DNA of 64,000 nucleotides from assembly GCF_900095885.1 (NCBI RefSeq), contig NZ_LT615367.1:3038001-3102000 (forward strand). The letters are read 5' to 3'. The translations under genes and the position numbers were made by a program. Shown piece after piece: positions 29,916 through 40,150 of this stretch; position 1 is the stretch's first letter; each line of letters opens with the position of its first letter. This stretch comes from Dickeya aquatica (lineage in GTDB: Bacteria; Pseudomonadota; Gammaproteobacteria; Enterobacterales; Enterobacteriaceae). The notes below the pieces were generated by a model. The model saw nothing but the letters and a program-made list of their open reading frames with translations, did not search any database and was not told the DNA's origin.

Positions 29916-30629
29916 TCAGTCAAGCTTAACGCCCAAACGGCGTGCGACTTCCTCATACGCTTCAATCAAGCCACCCAGGCTCTGGCGGAAACGGTCTTTG
30001 TCCATTTTATCCAGGGTTTCTTTATCCCACAGACGGCTGCCATCCGGCGAGAATTCATCCCCCAGCACCACTTCGCCTTTGAACAAACCAAATTCCAGCT
30101 TGAAGTCCACCAGGATTAAACCCGCATCATCAAACAGCTTGCTTAATACCTCGTTGGCCTTAAAACTCAGCGCTTTCATGCGTGCCAGATTTTCTTCACT
30201 CACCCAGCCAAAGGTCTTGCAGTAAGACTCATTCACCATCGGGTCATGCATGGCATCGTTTTTCAGGAACAGGTCAAACAGCGGCGGATTCAGGATCAAA
30301 CCTTCCTCAATGCCCAGGCGCTTCACCAGCGATCCGGCAGAGCGATTACGCACCACACATTCAACCGGCACCATCTCCAGTTTTTTCACCAGCACTTCAT
30401 TGTCAGAAAGCAGGCTCACCATCTGGGTGGGAATTCCCGCTTCTTCCAGTTTGCTCATGATGAAGTGGTTGAATTTGTTGTTGACCATTCCTTTGCGATC
30501 AAACTGCTCAATACGAGCGCCATCTCCTGCTGACGTATCATTGCGAAACTCCATCACCAGAAGATCAGGATCATTAGTGGCGTAGACCGTTTTCGCTTTT
30601 CCGCGATACAACTCAGCTAGTTTTTGCAT
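29916..30629 (-). CDS. purC: SAICAR synthetase
   Basis: Joins CAIR and aspartate in purine synthesis. Motifs: [12 protein letters not shown] (ATP loop), [18 protein letters not shown], and [11 protein letters not shown] (SAICAR synthetase signature 2). 237 residues, same as E. coli. Follows bamC on the same strand, as in E. coli. I did not find a clear PurR operator in front of it. Confidence 0.98.
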   Translation of the reverse strand: MQKLAELYRGKAKTVYATNDPDLLVMEFRNDTSAGDGARIEQFDRKGMVNNKFNHFIMSKLEEAGIPTQMVSLLSDNEVLVKKLEMVPVECVVRNRSAGSLVKRLGIEEGLILNPPLFDLFLKNDAMHDPMVNESYCKTFGWVSEENLARMKALSFKANEVLSKLFDDAGLILVDFKLEFGLFKGEVVLGDEFSPDGSRLWDKETLDKMDKDRFRQSLGGLIEAYEEVARRLGVKLD

Positions 30630-30703
30630 CTTTTATTACTCCACACAAGTCAGGGCCACCCGCTTCAGGCCCGTTGATTGAACGCGTTGACACATCGATA
30701 CCA

Positions 30704-30736
30704 CAGATAACTAAACGCATCACGCAGATAACTAAA
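30704..30736. repeat. 12-bp direct repeat upstream of purC
   Basis: CAGATAACTAAA occurs at 30704-30715 and 30725-30736, 21 bp apart (two helical turns), between bamC and purC. On the transcribed - strand it reads TTTAGTTATCTG twice. Confidence 0.6.
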
Positions 30737-30743
30737 TGAAGAA

Positions 30744-30763
30744 GGGCCGGAGAATCCGACCCT
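30744..30763 (-). terminator. Possible hairpin after bamC
   Basis: On the - strand AGGGTCGG and CCGGCCCT pair (one G-U) around ATTC with a following TCTTCATTT stretch. Weak terminator candidate separating bamC from purC. Confidence 0.4.
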
Positions 30764-30777
30764 GGCTGTATGACATT

Positions 30778-31818
30778 TTACGACTTGCTAAACGCGGCCT
30801 GGAACACAGCGACCAGCGCATCATTTTGCGACTGACTGAGGGTATGGCCTTTTGAGTCGATAAATTGCAGCGTACTGCGGTTACCCAAATCCCCAACCTG
30901 CAACTTGTAGTCGCCGTTTGGCAATTGTGGGTCACTTGCGCCCAACTCGCTCCAGGTACTGCTGCCCGGTGCTTTATACGTCAGCGCAACAGACCCCTGT
31001 GGTCGGCTGCGATCGCTGACCGTCATGCCGACTTTATCCAGCGCCTTAGGCAGGCGATCCCATACCTGATTGTAAGAGCCGCGCACCACTAGCAGGGGTA
31101 AACCAGAATCATCCGCCCCGCTTTGCACGTTTAGCTGCTGGCTGTTACGGCTGGCCTGAGCGCTATCGCTCTCATTGAGTCGCTTATCCAGTTCGTCAGA
31201 CAACGTGTTGAGCATCAGTGAGCTGTAACGCTGAATCTCGTTGCTGTCTGTCACCGGAGCCGTATTCTGTTGTAGCTCCAACAGTTTCACCGTCAGCGCC
31301 AGCTGGTAGCCCTGCGTTTGCAGGCTTATCTGGTAACGGGCCTGATGAGCAGCATTTTCATCTTCACGCTTCCAGTTGATCCAGTCGGTCGTCAGTGTAC
31401 GGCTGGCATCCTGACGGCTGGCGATGGTATAGCCTTTAGACTGAAGCACCTGAGTCAACACCGGCCACAGGCTACTGTTACGCGCATTGTTTTCCAGCAA
31501 CAAGGTGGAAGTGCTGCCCGAGACCTGACCACGCGACCCATTTAGCAAAGCCAACGGCTGCATCGGCGGGCGAATATCCAGCGCTTTACCAAGAGCACCA
31601 TTCGGGTTAACCGGTGGAATGTCATAATCCCCGTTCTGTATCGGCAGAATCAAGCCTGACGGTACATTCAACCCCCGGTGTTCCGGGGTTTTCAGATAGG
31701 ATTCATCGCCATTGACCTGACGCTTGTAACGTTGATCGCCGGAACAGGCAGTCAGCAACATCATCAGCGAAACGCCGACAACCTTTGCCACCACCGACTT
31801 TTGCAATGAAGAACTCAT
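30778..31818 (-). CDS. bamC: Outer-membrane protein assembly lipoprotein BamC
   Basis: Lipoprotein of the BAM complex, bound to BamD. Lipobox LTAC with Cys25, then the unstructured N-terminal segment that contacts BamD ([21 protein letters not shown]), followed by two helix-grip domains ([19 protein letters not shown]-like [19 protein letters not shown]). 346 residues from ATG 31818; a TTG one codon earlier is possible. dapA is 16 bases upstream, the conserved dapA-bamC pair. Confidence 0.95.
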   Translation of the reverse strand: MSSSLQKSVVAKVVGVSLMMLLTACSGDQRYKRQVNGDESYLKTPEHRGLNVPSGLILPIQNGDYDIPPVNPNGALGKALDIRPPMQPLALLNGSRGQVSGSTSTLLLENNARNSSLWPVLTQVLQSKGYTIASRQDASRTLTTDWINWKREDENAAHQARYQISLQTQGYQLALTVKLLELQQNTAPVTDSNEIQRYSSLMLNTLSDELDKRLNESDSAQASRNSQQLNVQSGADDSGLPLLVVRGSYNQVWDRLPKALDKVGMTVSDRSRPQGSVALTYKAPGSSTWSELGASDPQLPNGDYKLQVGDLGNRSTLQFIDSKGHTLSQSQNDALVAVFQAAFSKS

Positions 31819-31834
31819 CAAATCTCCCTAACGG

Positions 31835-32713
31835 TTACAGCAGACCCGCCTGCTTCATAGCCTGCTCCATGATGCCACGACCCGTATCGGTCAGCGGCGT
31901 CATCGGCAGGCGAAGCGTATCGGTCGCCATCAATCCCAATGCCTTACAGGCCCATTTCACCGGAATCGGATTGGGTTCAACAAACAGTTTCTGATGCAAC
32001 GGCATCAAACGCTGATTCAAACGGCGGGCTTCAACGAAATTCCCCTGCGCGGCCAGCGCACACAACGACGCCATTTCACGGGCAGCGATGTTAGCTGTCA
32101 CAGAAATTACGCCCATGCCCCCCAGATGCATGAAGTCCAGCGAGCTGGCATCATCACCACTTAGCAAGATGAAATCTTCATGAACCAGCTCTTGGATCTG
32201 GCTAACCCGGCTTAAGTTCCCGGTGGCTTCTTTAATAGCGACAATATTTTTGATTTCCGCCAGACGGGCGACGGTTTCCGGTAACATGTCGCAACCCGTT
32301 CGAGACGGCACGTTATAGAGGATCTGCGGCAGGTCAGTGTGCTCGGCTATGGCCTTAAAATGCAAAAACAAACCGTTTTGAGTCGGTTTGTTGTAATAGG
32401 GCGTCACGGTCAGGCACCCGACGATACCCGAGTCATTAAAACGCTGGGTAAGGGAAATCGCTTCCGCTGTGGAATTGGCCCCCGTACCGGCAATAACCGG
32501 AATACGGCCATCACTCAACTCCAGCGTCAGCATCACCACATCGCCGTGTTCATCGTGGCTGAGCGTGGCAGATTCGCCGGTCGTTCCCACAGAAACAATC
32601 GCTGATGTTCCGCTAGCGACATGATAATCAATCAGTTTTTTCAGGCTCGCGCGATCAACGGCACCTTTGTCGTCCATCGGCGTCACCAGAGCAACAATAC
32701 TACCCGTAAACAT
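31835..32713 (-). CDS. dapA: 4-hydroxy-tetrahydrodipicolinate synthase
   Basis: First committed step of lysine and diaminopimelate synthesis, condensing pyruvate with aspartate semialdehyde. Schiff-base Lys in [10 protein letters not shown] (near 161), Tyr in LYNVPSRTG (near 133), GTTGESATL near 44. 292 residues from ATG 32713, as in E. coli; six upstream codons of open frame are not family-like. Divergent from gcvR. Confidence 0.98.
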   Translation of the reverse strand: MFTGSIVALVTPMDDKGAVDRASLKKLIDYHVASGTSAIVSVGTTGESATLSHDEHGDVVMLTLELSDGRIPVIAGTGANSTAEAISLTQRFNDSGIVGCLTVTPYYNKPTQNGLFLHFKAIAEHTDLPQILYNVPSRTGCDMLPETVARLAEIKNIVAIKEATGNLSRVSQIQELVHEDFILLSGDDASSLDFMHLGGMGVISVTANIAAREMASLCALAAQGNFVEARRLNQRLMPLHQKLFVEPNPIPVKWACKALGLMATDTLRLPMTPLTDTGRGIMEQAMKQAGLL

Positions 32714-32860
32714 TGGCCATCCCCTCCACAAACAAGTGCTTCATGGTACTTTTGACTTCTATGCAAAAGCAAGCTTGCAACCGCGGTTGTCAGCGCTTGG
32801 CAGGTGGTTTTTTTTATGTTTACCATGTTACTCCCAACATTTTGTACAGGAAGCACTATT

Positions 32861-33430
32861 TTGCCGCGCCCACAAGAGCACTATCTGGTCATTACTGCGT
32901 TGGGAACCGATCGTCCCGGCATCGTGAATACGATAACCCGCCATGTCAGTAGCTGCGGTTGCAACATTGAAGATAGCCGACTTGCGATGCTAGGCACGGA
33001 ATTCACTTTTATCATGCTGTTATCAGGCAGCTGGAACGCGATTACGCTCATCGAATCCACGTTACCACTCAAAGGTGCCGAACTGGAGTTGCTGATTGTG
33101 ATGAAACGAACCGAGTCGCAATCCCGGCCGCCCATGCCCGCCACCGTATGGGTCAAGGTCGATGTTACTGACTCACCACACATCATCGAACGCTTTACCG
33201 ATCTGTTTGATTCGCATCAAATGAACATCGCCGAGCTGGTATCAAAAACCCAACCGGCAGACGGTGATATGCCGCCGCAACTTTACATCCAGATCACCGC
33301 GCACAGCCCGGTAACGCTGGATGGTTCAATTATTGAGCCGGCCTTTCATCAACTATGTACAGAACTGCATGCACAAGGCAGTATTAGCGTTGTGAACTAT
33401 CCACAGCACGAAAATAAAGATGGAGAGTAG
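32861..33430 (+). CDS. gcvR: Glycine cleavage system regulator GcvR
   Basis: Binds GcvA and keeps the gcvTHP operon repressed without glycine. Two ACT domains (residues about 9-80: YLVITALGTDRPGIVNTITRHV; about 95-170: VDVTDSPHIIERFTDLF). The best start is TTG 32861 (MPRPQEHYLVI), with ACAGGAAG at good spacing; 189 residues. ATGs further upstream would add a hydrophobic tail not seen in the family. Confidence 0.92.
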   Translation: MPRPQEHYLVITALGTDRPGIVNTITRHVSSCGCNIEDSRLAMLGTEFTFIMLLSGSWNAITLIESTLPLKGAELELLIVMKRTESQSRPPMPATVWVKVDVTDSPHIIERFTDLFDSHQMNIAELVSKTQPADGDMPPQLYIQITAHSPVTLDGSIIEPAFHQLCTELHAQGSISVVNYPQHENKDGE

Positions 33431-33432
33431 TG

Positions 33433-33900
33433 ATGACCACACTGAAAGCCGGTGATATTGCACCGAAATTTAGCTTGCCCGACCAGGATGGCGAACAAGT
33501 TAATTTGGCCGACTTCCAGGGACAACGGGTGTTGGTATATTTCTATCCCAAGGCCATGACACCAGGTTGCACCGTGCAAGCCTGTGGGCTTCGCGATAAC
33601 ATGGATGAACTGAAGACGTTTGGCGTTGACGTTCTTGGCATCAGCACCGACAAACCGGAAAAGTTGTCCCGCTTTACTGAAAAAGAGCTGCTGAACTTCA
33701 CTCTGCTGGCCGATGAAGACCATCAGGTGGCAGAGCAGTTTGGCGTCTGGGGCGAAAAAACTTTCATGGGCAAAACCTACGATGGTATCCACCGGGTCAG
33801 TTTCCTCATCGACGCCGAAGGGACTATCGAACACGTTTTTGATGACTTTAAAACCAGCAATCACCACGATATCGTACTGAATTACCTGAAAAGCGCCTGA
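33433..33900 (+). CDS. bcp: Thiol peroxidase Bcp (PrxQ type)
   Basis: Peroxiredoxin that reduces peroxides with thioredoxin. Peroxidatic and resolving cysteines five apart in MTPGCTVQACGLRD. 155 residues from ATG 33433; it starts two bases after the gcvR stop, so it is cotranscribed with gcvR as in E. coli. Nearly identical to E. coli Bcp. Confidence 0.97.
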   Translation: MTTLKAGDIAPKFSLPDQDGEQVNLADFQGQRVLVYFYPKAMTPGCTVQACGLRDNMDELKTFGVDVLGISTDKPEKLSRFTEKELLNFTLLADEDHQVAEQFGVWGEKTFMGKTYDGIHRVSFLIDAEGTIEHVFDDFKTSNHHDIVLNYLKSA

Positions 33901-33921
33901 TTCCTTTTCCCCCTGTTATCA

Positions 33922-33949
33922 TTGCCGGTGCAGCATCTGGCACCGGCAA
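33922..33949 (+). terminator. Hairpin after bcp
   Basis: TTGCCGGTGC (33922-33931) pairs perfectly with GCACCGGCAA (33940-33949). Stable stem without T-run. Confidence 0.5.
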
Positions 33950-34067
33950 ACTGATGCCTCGCCATTTTCTTTTTCGCGAGCCTTTTTTGCCCATCGTGTT
34001 TCATTGTCAGCCATCGCTGGCTAAGATGATGTCCATCCATTCGGGCTGCTGAAGGTTATCATCCGTT

Positions 34068-35531
34068 ATGTTGTCTCGGTTTAAACCCACGGTTATTGCC
34101 ATGCTGGCGGGCGTGCTGCTAAACGCCAGTCCGCTAAGTCTTGCTCAAGAGATACCCTCAACCCTGCCAGATATCGGTACCACCGCTGGCGCAACACTGA
34201 GCATTAATCAAGAACGCGTTATGGGCGATTTTTATCTGCGCCAGTTGCGCGGCGGCGCACCGCTGATTAATGACCCACTGCTATTGCAATACATCAACCA
34301 GCTCGGCGGGCGGCTGGTGACGTCAGCAGACTCGGTACGTACGCCCTTCAATTTCTTTTTAGTGAATAATGATGAAATCAACGCGTTTGCTTTCTTTGGC
34401 GGCAACGTTGTGCTGCATTCCGGGCTGTTTCGTTATGTTGAAAACGAGAGCGAACTGGCATCAATACTGGCGCATGAAATTTCCCACGTCACCCAACGGC
34501 ATTTGGCGCGGGCGATGGAAGCCCAAAAAGCCAGCGCCCCACTCGCCTGGGCCGGCGCATTTGGCTCGTTGCTGCTGGCAATGGCCAATCCACAGGCAGG
34601 CTTTGCCGCACTGAGTGGCACACTGGCGGGGGCGCAGCAAAGCGTTATCAGTTTTACACAGTCTAACGAGCAGGAAGCCGACCGCATTGGCATTCAGGTG
34701 CTGCAACGCGCCGGTTTCGACCCACAGGCCATGCCCGCTTTCCTGCAACGGCTGGCAGACATGTCACGCTATGCCACTAAACCGCCAGAAATGCTGCTGA
34801 CGCACCCGCTGCCAGAAAGCCGTCTGGCCGATGCCCGCAACCGTGCGAATCAAATGAAGGCAACGCCACTGCACGCCTCGCAAGACTTTATGTTCGCCAA
34901 GGTACGAGTCCTGGGCATGTATAGTTCACAGGATAACCCTTACGGCCAGGCACTGCTCGATAACTGGGCCAAAGGCAACCAGCGCGAGCAGTTAGCCGCG
35001 CAATACGGGCGTGCAATACGCGCATATCAGGCCAAAAAATACGATGAAGCGCGCAATATCTTGCAACCATTGCTGGAGAAATCACGCGGTAATCTGTGGT
35101 TTTTAGACTTGCAGACGGATATTGATATCGGCCAGCAGCGCGCTGAACAGGCCGTCGTGCGGTTGCAGAAAATGGCAGAGGTACAGGGCAACCCGGTACT
35201 TGAACTGAATCTGGCCAACGCCCTGGTGGAAAGCCATAAGTCCGACGAGGCGTGTCGTATTCTGCGCAAGTACACCTATGCCCATCCCGATGATACCAAC
35301 GGCTGGGATTTACTGGCGAAGGCCAGTGCTGCACAAAATAGGCGTAGTGAAGAACTGGCAGCCCGCGCCGAGGGGCTGGCGCTGACGGGCAAGCTCGACC
35401 AGGCTATCCGCCTGCTCAGCAATGCCAGTTCCCAAAGCAAACTGGGAAGCCTGGATCAAGCCCGTTATGATGCCCGTATCGACCAGTTACGTGCGTTGCA
35501 ACAACGCTTCCGCCCTTATGAAAAATCCTGA
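34068..35531 (+). CDS. bepA: Beta-barrel assembly-enhancing protease BepA
   Basis: Periplasmic M48 zinc metallopeptidase and chaperone that helps LptD mature and degrades stalled barrels. Signal peptide ending [17 protein letters not shown] zinc motif near residue 136; third ligand Glu in [13 protein letters not shown] repeats in the last 180 residues ([39 protein letters not shown]). 487 residues, same as E. coli. E. coli perM upstream is absent. Confidence 0.95.
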   Translation: MLSRFKPTVIAMLAGVLLNASPLSLAQEIPSTLPDIGTTAGATLSINQERVMGDFYLRQLRGGAPLINDPLLLQYINQLGGRLVTSADSVRTPFNFFLVNNDEINAFAFFGGNVVLHSGLFRYVENESELASILAHEISHVTQRHLARAMEAQKASAPLAWAGAFGSLLLAMANPQAGFAALSGTLAGAQQSVISFTQSNEQEADRIGIQVLQRAGFDPQAMPAFLQRLADMSRYATKPPEMLLTHPLPESRLADARNRANQMKATPLHASQDFMFAKVRVLGMYSSQDNPYGQALLDNWAKGNQREQLAAQYGRAIRAYQAKKYDEARNILQPLLEKSRGNLWFLDLQTDIDIGQQRAEQAVVRLQKMAEVQGNPVLELNLANALVESHKSDEACRILRKYTYAHPDDTNGWDLLAKASAAQNRRSEELAARAEGLALTGKLDQAIRLLSNASSQSKLGSLDQARYDARIDQLRALQQRFRPYEKS

Positions 35532-35553
35532 GACAAGGTAAAAGGTAAATAGC

Positions 35554-35910
35554 ATGAGCCAACCGGTCACGATGTATCACAACCCGCGCTGTTCCAAAAG
35601 CCGCGAGACGCTGGCACTGTTACAGCAGCAGGGCATCACCCCGAACGTGGTCTTGTATCTCGACACACCGCCGGATGCCGCCACCCTTGCCAGCCTGCTT
35701 GAAAAACTGGGGTTTGCCAGCGCCCGCGAACTGATGCGCAGCAAAGACGATCTTTACCGGGAACTGGGCCTGGCCGAAAAACACCTCAGCGAAGCACAAC
35801 TGATTCAGGCAATGGTCAGTCACCCGAAATTGATTGAACGTCCGATTGTGGTTGCCAACGGTAAAGCCAGAATTGGCCGCCCGCCAGAACAGGTGCTGGA
35901 CATTCTCTAA
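35554..35910 (+). CDS. yfgD: ArsC-family reductase YfgD
   Basis: Thioredoxin-fold arsenate reductase-like protein: NPRCSKSRETLALL with catalytic Cys near 13, and the distal PIVVANGKARIGRPPE region that in ArsC holds arginines for oxyanion binding. 118 residues. Follows bepA by 22 bases, as in E. coli. Whether it reduces arsenate in vivo is unknown; no ars operon is nearby. Confidence 0.92.
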   Translation: MSQPVTMYHNPRCSKSRETLALLQQQGITPNVVLYLDTPPDAATLASLLEKLGFASARELMRSKDDLYRELGLAEKHLSEAQLIQAMVSHPKLIERPIVVANGKARIGRPPEQVLDIL

Positions 35911-35918
35911 CCCTGCAA

Positions 35919-36620
35919 TTACAAATCGAGGATCTCTTTGACGAAGGGAATGGTGAGCTTGCGCTGGGCGGTGATGGAGGCGTGATCCAGTTGATCCAGC
36001 GTCATGAACAGCGTGCGCATTTGCCTGTCCAGCCTTTTCAACAAGAAACGGCTGACATCTTCCGGCAGCTCAAACCCGCGTAGCCGGGCGCGCAATTGCA
36101 GCGCCTCACCTTTCTCGTCGTCGGATAGCGGCTGTAAGCGATAAATCTGTCCCCAGTCAAGGCGTGAAGCCAGGTCAGGCAGTTGCAGATTAAGCTGACG
36201 AGGCGGGCGATCGCCGGTGATCAACAGCCGGGTTCGGCCACCTTCTTGTATCCGGTTGTAGAGGTTGAACATCGCCATTTCCCACTCGCTGTCACCGGCA
36301 ATCGACTCAATATTATCGATGCACACCAGCGCCAGTTGCTCCATCCCTTCGAGCACATCAGTCACAAAGTAAGCCCGTTTATCAAGCGGTACATACCCCA
36401 CTGCACGACCAAGACGGGATAATTGCGCGCACGCAGCATGCAACAGGTGGCTGCGGCCCCCGCCTTCGCGTGACCAGAAATAGATATAGCTACCATGCTC
36501 TTGTTCCAGAGCATTATGAATAGCGGCCAGCAGGGACGTGTTCTCACCCGGATAGAAACTGGCAAAGGTTTCATCATCAGGCAGATAGAGTGGCAGTGAT
36601 AGCTGTGCCGGTGTGTTCAG
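35919..36620 (-). CDS. hda: DnaA regulatory inactivator Hda (CTG start)
   Basis: AAA+ protein that with the beta clamp triggers hydrolysis of DnaA-ATP after initiation (RIDA). N-terminal clamp-binding motif QLSLPL at residues 5-10, Walker A-like GGGRSHL, Walker [11 protein letters not shown], sensor GDRPPR, and arginine finger region [12 protein letters not shown]. The best start is CTG 36620 ([15 protein letters not shown], 233 residues): GAGG lies 5 bases upstream, while GTG 36626 overlaps that Shine-Dalgarno. E. coli Hda is reported to start at CTG too. Confidence 0.93.
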   Translation of the reverse strand: MNTPAQLSLPLYLPDDETFASFYPGENTSLLAAIHNALEQEHGSYIYFWSREGGGRSHLLHAACAQLSRLGRAVGYVPLDKRAYFVTDVLEGMEQLALVCIDNIESIAGDSEWEMAMFNLYNRIQEGGRTRLLITGDRPPRQLNLQLPDLASRLDWGQIYRLQPLSDDEKGEALQLRARLRGFELPEDVSRFLLKRLDRQMRTLFMTLDQLDHASITAQRKLTIPFVKEILDL

Positions 36621-36688
36621 AAGCACCTCAAACCAAACAGGCAGGAAAACGGAACGAGTTTAGCATAGAAACCGTTGGCGATTGAACC

Positions 36689-36732
36689 CGCACGATGATG
36701 CCGGTGTGCCGCCATGCACACCGGATCGTGCG
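36689..36732 (-). terminator. Long hairpin between uraA and hda
   Basis: CGCACGAT plus CCGGTGTGC pair with GCACACCGG plus ATCGTGCG around a 6-base loop, with a 4-base bulge (36697-36700). 17 paired bases, no T-run. Probably the 3' end of the upp-uraA transcript. Confidence 0.5.
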
Positions 36733-36756
36733 ACTTACATCTGTAAATACGGCGTA

Positions 36757-38046
36757 TTAATGCCCGACAGCATCCTCTTCAGAGGCTTCTATCACCTCTT
36801 CTTCCTTGCGGAACTGACTAATGAGGCGAAACAGCAGGCTCAGGCAGATACCGACGACGGTGGCCAGTGCCATGCCTTTAAGCTCAACCGCCCCGAGATG
36901 GATTTTGGCACCGCTGACCCCAATAATCAGAATAACCGACGTCAGAATCAGGTTTTGTGCTTTGTTGTAATCCACTTTGGATTCGATCAGCACACGAATA
37001 CCGGATGCGCCAATCACCCCGTACAGTAACAAGGACACACCGCCCATCACCGGTACAGGCACGGCCTGGATAGCGGCGGCCAGTTTGCCGACACAAGAAA
37101 GCAGAATGGCGATCACCGCGGCTCCGCCAATCACCCAGGTGCTGTAAACCTTGGTGATTGCCAGCACGCCGATGTTTTCTCCGTAGGTCGTGTTCGGCGT
37201 TGAGCCAAAGAAACCGGACAGCATGGTCGATATGCCGTTGGCAAACAGCGAACGGTGCAGACCGGGATCTTTCACCAGATCTTTTTTCACGATATTGGCC
37301 GTCACCACCAGATGGCCGATATGCTCGGCTATCACCACTAACGCGGCCGGTAATACCGTCAGCATTGCCACCCACTCAAAACGCGGTGTGTAGAATGTTG
37401 GCAGCGCAAACCAATGCGCCTGGACTATGGGCGCGAAATCGACCATTCCCATCACAAACGCGAGCGCATAACCGACCAGCACCCCAATGAGGATGGGAAT
37501 AATCGCCAGAAAACCGCGAAACAGCACGGAACCCAGCACGGTAACGGAGAGTGTCACCAGCGAAACGGTCACGGTTTTGCTGTCCATTTCCACACCGGCT
37601 GCGGGCAATAATCCTGCCATATTCGCCGCCACACCGGCCAGTTCCAGGCCAATTACCCGCAACAATCGCCCCCATCGCAGCCGGGGGAAAATCACATTCA
37701 GCCAGCCCGTCCCCGCTTTTTTCACCACCAGCGCCACCAGGCAAAACAGCGCACCACACAAAATAAACCCGCCCAGCGCCACTTCATACCCTTGCGGTAG
37801 CAGTAAAAATACCGGTGAGAGAAAGGCAAAGCTGGAACCGAGATAAGCGGGAATTTTCCCTTTACAGATAAACAGATACAACAGTGTGCCGATACCGTTA
37901 AACAGCAATACGGTGGCCGGGTTTATCTTAAACAGCATCGGCACCAACACCGTTGCACCAAACATGGCAAACAGGTGCTGAAAGCTTAACGGAATCGTTT
38001 GCAAAAGCGGGGGTCGTTCACTGACGCCAATGGCGCGACGAGTCAT
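36757..38046 (-). CDS. uraA: Uracil permease UraA
   Basis: Uracil:proton symporter of the NCS2 family, 14 membrane segments. Substrate-site residues lie in FVALMAGFG-type AEHIGHLVVT and NTTYGENIGVLAITKV (TM8 and TM10). 429 residues, as in E. coli. Downstream of upp in the same direction but beyond an intrinsic terminator, so it may depend on read-through or its own promoter. Confidence 0.97.
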   Translation of the reverse strand: MTRRAIGVSERPPLLQTIPLSFQHLFAMFGATVLVPMLFKINPATVLLFNGIGTLLYLFICKGKIPAYLGSSFAFLSPVFLLLPQGYEVALGGFILCGALFCLVALVVKKAGTGWLNVIFPRLRWGRLLRVIGLELAGVAANMAGLLPAAGVEMDSKTVTVSLVTLSVTVLGSVLFRGFLAIIPILIGVLVGYALAFVMGMVDFAPIVQAHWFALPTFYTPRFEWVAMLTVLPAALVVIAEHIGHLVVTANIVKKDLVKDPGLHRSLFANGISTMLSGFFGSTPNTTYGENIGVLAITKVYSTWVIGGAAVIAILLSCVGKLAAAIQAVPVPVMGGVSLLLYGVIGASGIRVLIESKVDYNKAQNLILTSVILIIGVSGAKIHLGAVELKGMALATVVGICLSLLFRLISQFRKEEEVIEASEEDAVGH

Positions 38047-38198
38047 CTTATTTTCCTCTGTATGTCATGCAATGACCGGAGTATCCGGCAGAAATGTCAG
38101 CCCTGTCGTCAATAACAGGCGCTGCAAAAATGTCGCCATCCGTGGTCAGCATGCGAACGCCAGGCACGCCTGCAACAGCAGCGCTGGCATACGCAAAA

Positions 38199-38224
38199 AA
38201 AAGCCGACTCGACAGTCGGCTTTT
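38199..38224 (-). terminator. Intrinsic terminator between upp and uraA
   Basis: AAAAGCCGACT (38199-38209) and AGTCGGCTTTT (38214-38224) around CGAC. On the - strand it is followed by a long T-run. Confidence 0.85.
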
Positions 38225-38229
38225 AAGCA

Positions 38230-38856
38230 TCATTTGGTTCCGAACAGCTTGTCGCCCGCATCGCCCAGGCCCGGCATAATGTAGCCGTGTTCGTTGAGGC
38301 CCTTGTCAATCGATGCCGTGTAGAGCTCCACATCAGGGTGCGCTTTTTCCAGCGCGGCAATGCCCTCAGGCGCAGCAACCAGCACCAGCACCTTAATGCT
38401 CTGGCAGCCTGCTTTTTTCAGCAGATCAATCGTCGCTATCATTGAACCACCGGTCGCCAGCATCGGATCGACCACCAGCGCCATACGCTCATCAATGTTA
38501 GACGCCAGTTTCTGGAAATAGGGCACCGGCTCCAGCGTTTGCTCGTCACGGTACATGCCAACAACGCTGATACGCGCGCTGGGAACGTTTTCCAGCACCC
38601 CTTCCATCATGCCAAGGCCGGCACGCAGAATCGGCACCACGGTAATTTTCTTACCCTTTATCTGATCGACTTCAACCGGGCCACACCAACCCTCGATGGT
38701 CACTTTCTCCGTTGCCAGATCGGCAGTGGCTTCATAGGTCAGCAGGCTGCCCACTTCCGAGGCCAGTTCGCGAAAACGTTTGGTGCTGATGTCATGCTCA
38801 CGCATCAGGCCCAGTTTGTGTTTGACAAGCGGGTGTTTTACCTCGACGATCTTCAT
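38230..38856 (-). CDS. upp: Uracil phosphoribosyltransferase
   Basis: Salvages uracil to UMP with PRPP. The PRPP loop is [12 protein letters not shown]; the C-terminal uracil-binding segment is [17 protein letters not shown]. 208 residues from ATG 38856 ([11 protein letters not shown]), as in E. coli; five upstream codons are open but not family-like. Divergent from purM. Confidence 0.98.
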   Translation of the reverse strand: MKIVEVKHPLVKHKLGLMREHDISTKRFRELASEVGSLLTYEATADLATEKVTIEGWCGPVEVDQIKGKKITVVPILRAGLGMMEGVLENVPSARISVVGMYRDEQTLEPVPYFQKLASNIDERMALVVDPMLATGGSMIATIDLLKKAGCQSIKVLVLVAAPEGIAALEKAHPDVELYTASIDKGLNEHGYIMPGLGDAGDKLFGTK

Positions 38857-39030
38857 TACTTTTCTCCCCATCGGCGGTTGGCGGCCAAAAAAATCGCGGG
38901 ATTATACCGCTTTTTGAAATAAGCGCCATAGACTCGGGGCTGATCCAAATCAAGCCAGCACGGAAATTCCTCCCCTCCCCCGGCATCATCCGCTGGACGC
39001 TGGCGAAATCCGTGCGCACGAACACACTGC

Positions 39031-39046
39031 TCGCAAACGTTTGCTT
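39031..39046. promoter_or_regulatory. PurR operator in the purM promoter
   Basis: TCGCAAACGTTTGCTT fits the PurR consensus ACGCAAACGTTTNCNT with a perfect CGCAAACG/TTTGC core. A -10 hexamer TAGAAT follows at 39054-39059, so repressor would cover the -35 area of purMN. Confidence 0.85.
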
Positions 39047-39109
39047 ACGCTGCTAGAATGAGCCCGCTCCATTTTTTAAACCAATCGTAACCTCCGTGGG
39101 GACTCCGCA

Positions 39110-40150
39110 GTGACCGATAAAACCTCTCTCAGCTATAAAGACGCAGGCGTGGATATTGATGCTGGCAATGCATTGGTAGACCGTATCAAAGGTGTAGTGA
39201 AACAGACCCGTCGCCCGGAAGTTATGGGAGGATTGGGCGGTTTCGGTGCGCTGTGCGCCTTGCCGCAAAAATACCGCGAACCGGTGCTGGTTTCCGGTAC
39301 TGATGGTGTCGGCACCAAACTGCGTCTGGCGATGGATTTGCAGCGTCACGACACGATTGGTATCGATCTGGTCGCGATGTGCGTTAACGACCTAGTGGTT
39401 CAGGGCGCTGAGCCGCTGTTCTTCCTTGACTACTACGCCACGGGTAAGCTGGATGTTGACACCGCAACCCGCGTGATTACCGGTATTGCCGAAGGCTGCA
39501 AGCAGTCAGGCTGCGCGCTGGTTGGTGGTGAAACTGCCGAGATGCCCGGCATGTACCACGGTGAAGATTATGACGTCGCCGGTTTCTGTGTCGGCGTGGT
39601 TGAGAAGTCAGAAATCATTGATGGCAGTCAGGTGCGTGAAGGCGATGCGCTGATAGCGCTGGCGTCCAGCGGCCCGCATTCTAATGGCTACTCATTAATT
39701 CGTAAGATCCTTGAAGTGAGCCATACCGATCCCGACAAGGTTGAACTCGACGGTAAACCGCTGGCAGACCACCTGTTGGCTCCGACGAAGATCTACGTCA
39801 AATCCGTGCTGTCGCTGATCGAAAACGTCGAGGTGCACGCCATTTCCCACCTGACTGGCGGTGGTTTCTGGGAAAACATTCCACGCGTACTGCCGGAAGG
39901 TATGCAAGCCACCCTTGATGAATCAAGCTGGCAGTGGCCGCCGGTGTTCCAGTGGCTACAGCAGGCTGGCAACGTCAGCCGCCATGAAATGTATCGCACC
40001 TTTAACTGTGGCGTGGGCATGATTATCGCTCTGCCGGCCGATCAGGCAGACAAGGCTATTGCCCACCTTAACAGCAACGGTGAGACAGCCTGGCACATTG
40101 GTGTTATCTCCCGCACGGATGATGGCGGGGAAACGGTGGTCATCCAGTAA
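39110..40150 (+). CDS. purM: AIR synthase (phosphoribosylformylglycinamidine cyclo-ligase)
   Basis: Makes aminoimidazole ribotide from FGAM with ATP. Motifs [32 protein letters not shown] and [13 protein letters not shown]. 346 residues. GTG start ([15 protein letters not shown]), preceded by GGGGA; matches the E. coli N-terminus. Stop overlaps the purN ATG. Confidence 0.98.
   Translation: MTDKTSLSYKDAGVDIDAGNALVDRIKGVVKQTRRPEVMGGLGGFGALCALPQKYREPVLVSGTDGVGTKLRLAMDLQRHDTIGIDLVAMCVNDLVVQGAEPLFFLDYYATGKLDVDTATRVITGIAEGCKQSGCALVGGETAEMPGMYHGEDYDVAGFCVGVVEKSEIIDGSQVREGDALIALASSGPHSNGYSLIRKILEVSHTDPDKVELDGKPLADHLLAPTKIYVKSVLSLIENVEVHAISHLTGGGFWENIPRVLPEGMQATLDESSWQWPPVFQWLQQAGNVSRHEMYRTFNCGVGMIIALPADQADKAIAHLNSNGETAWHIGVISRTDDGGETVVIQ

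Noticed and set aside
30630..30777. PurR operator before purC
   Set aside because: Searched for ACGCAAACGTTTNCNT-like sequence on both strands; only the short AACGCGTT is present, too weak to call.
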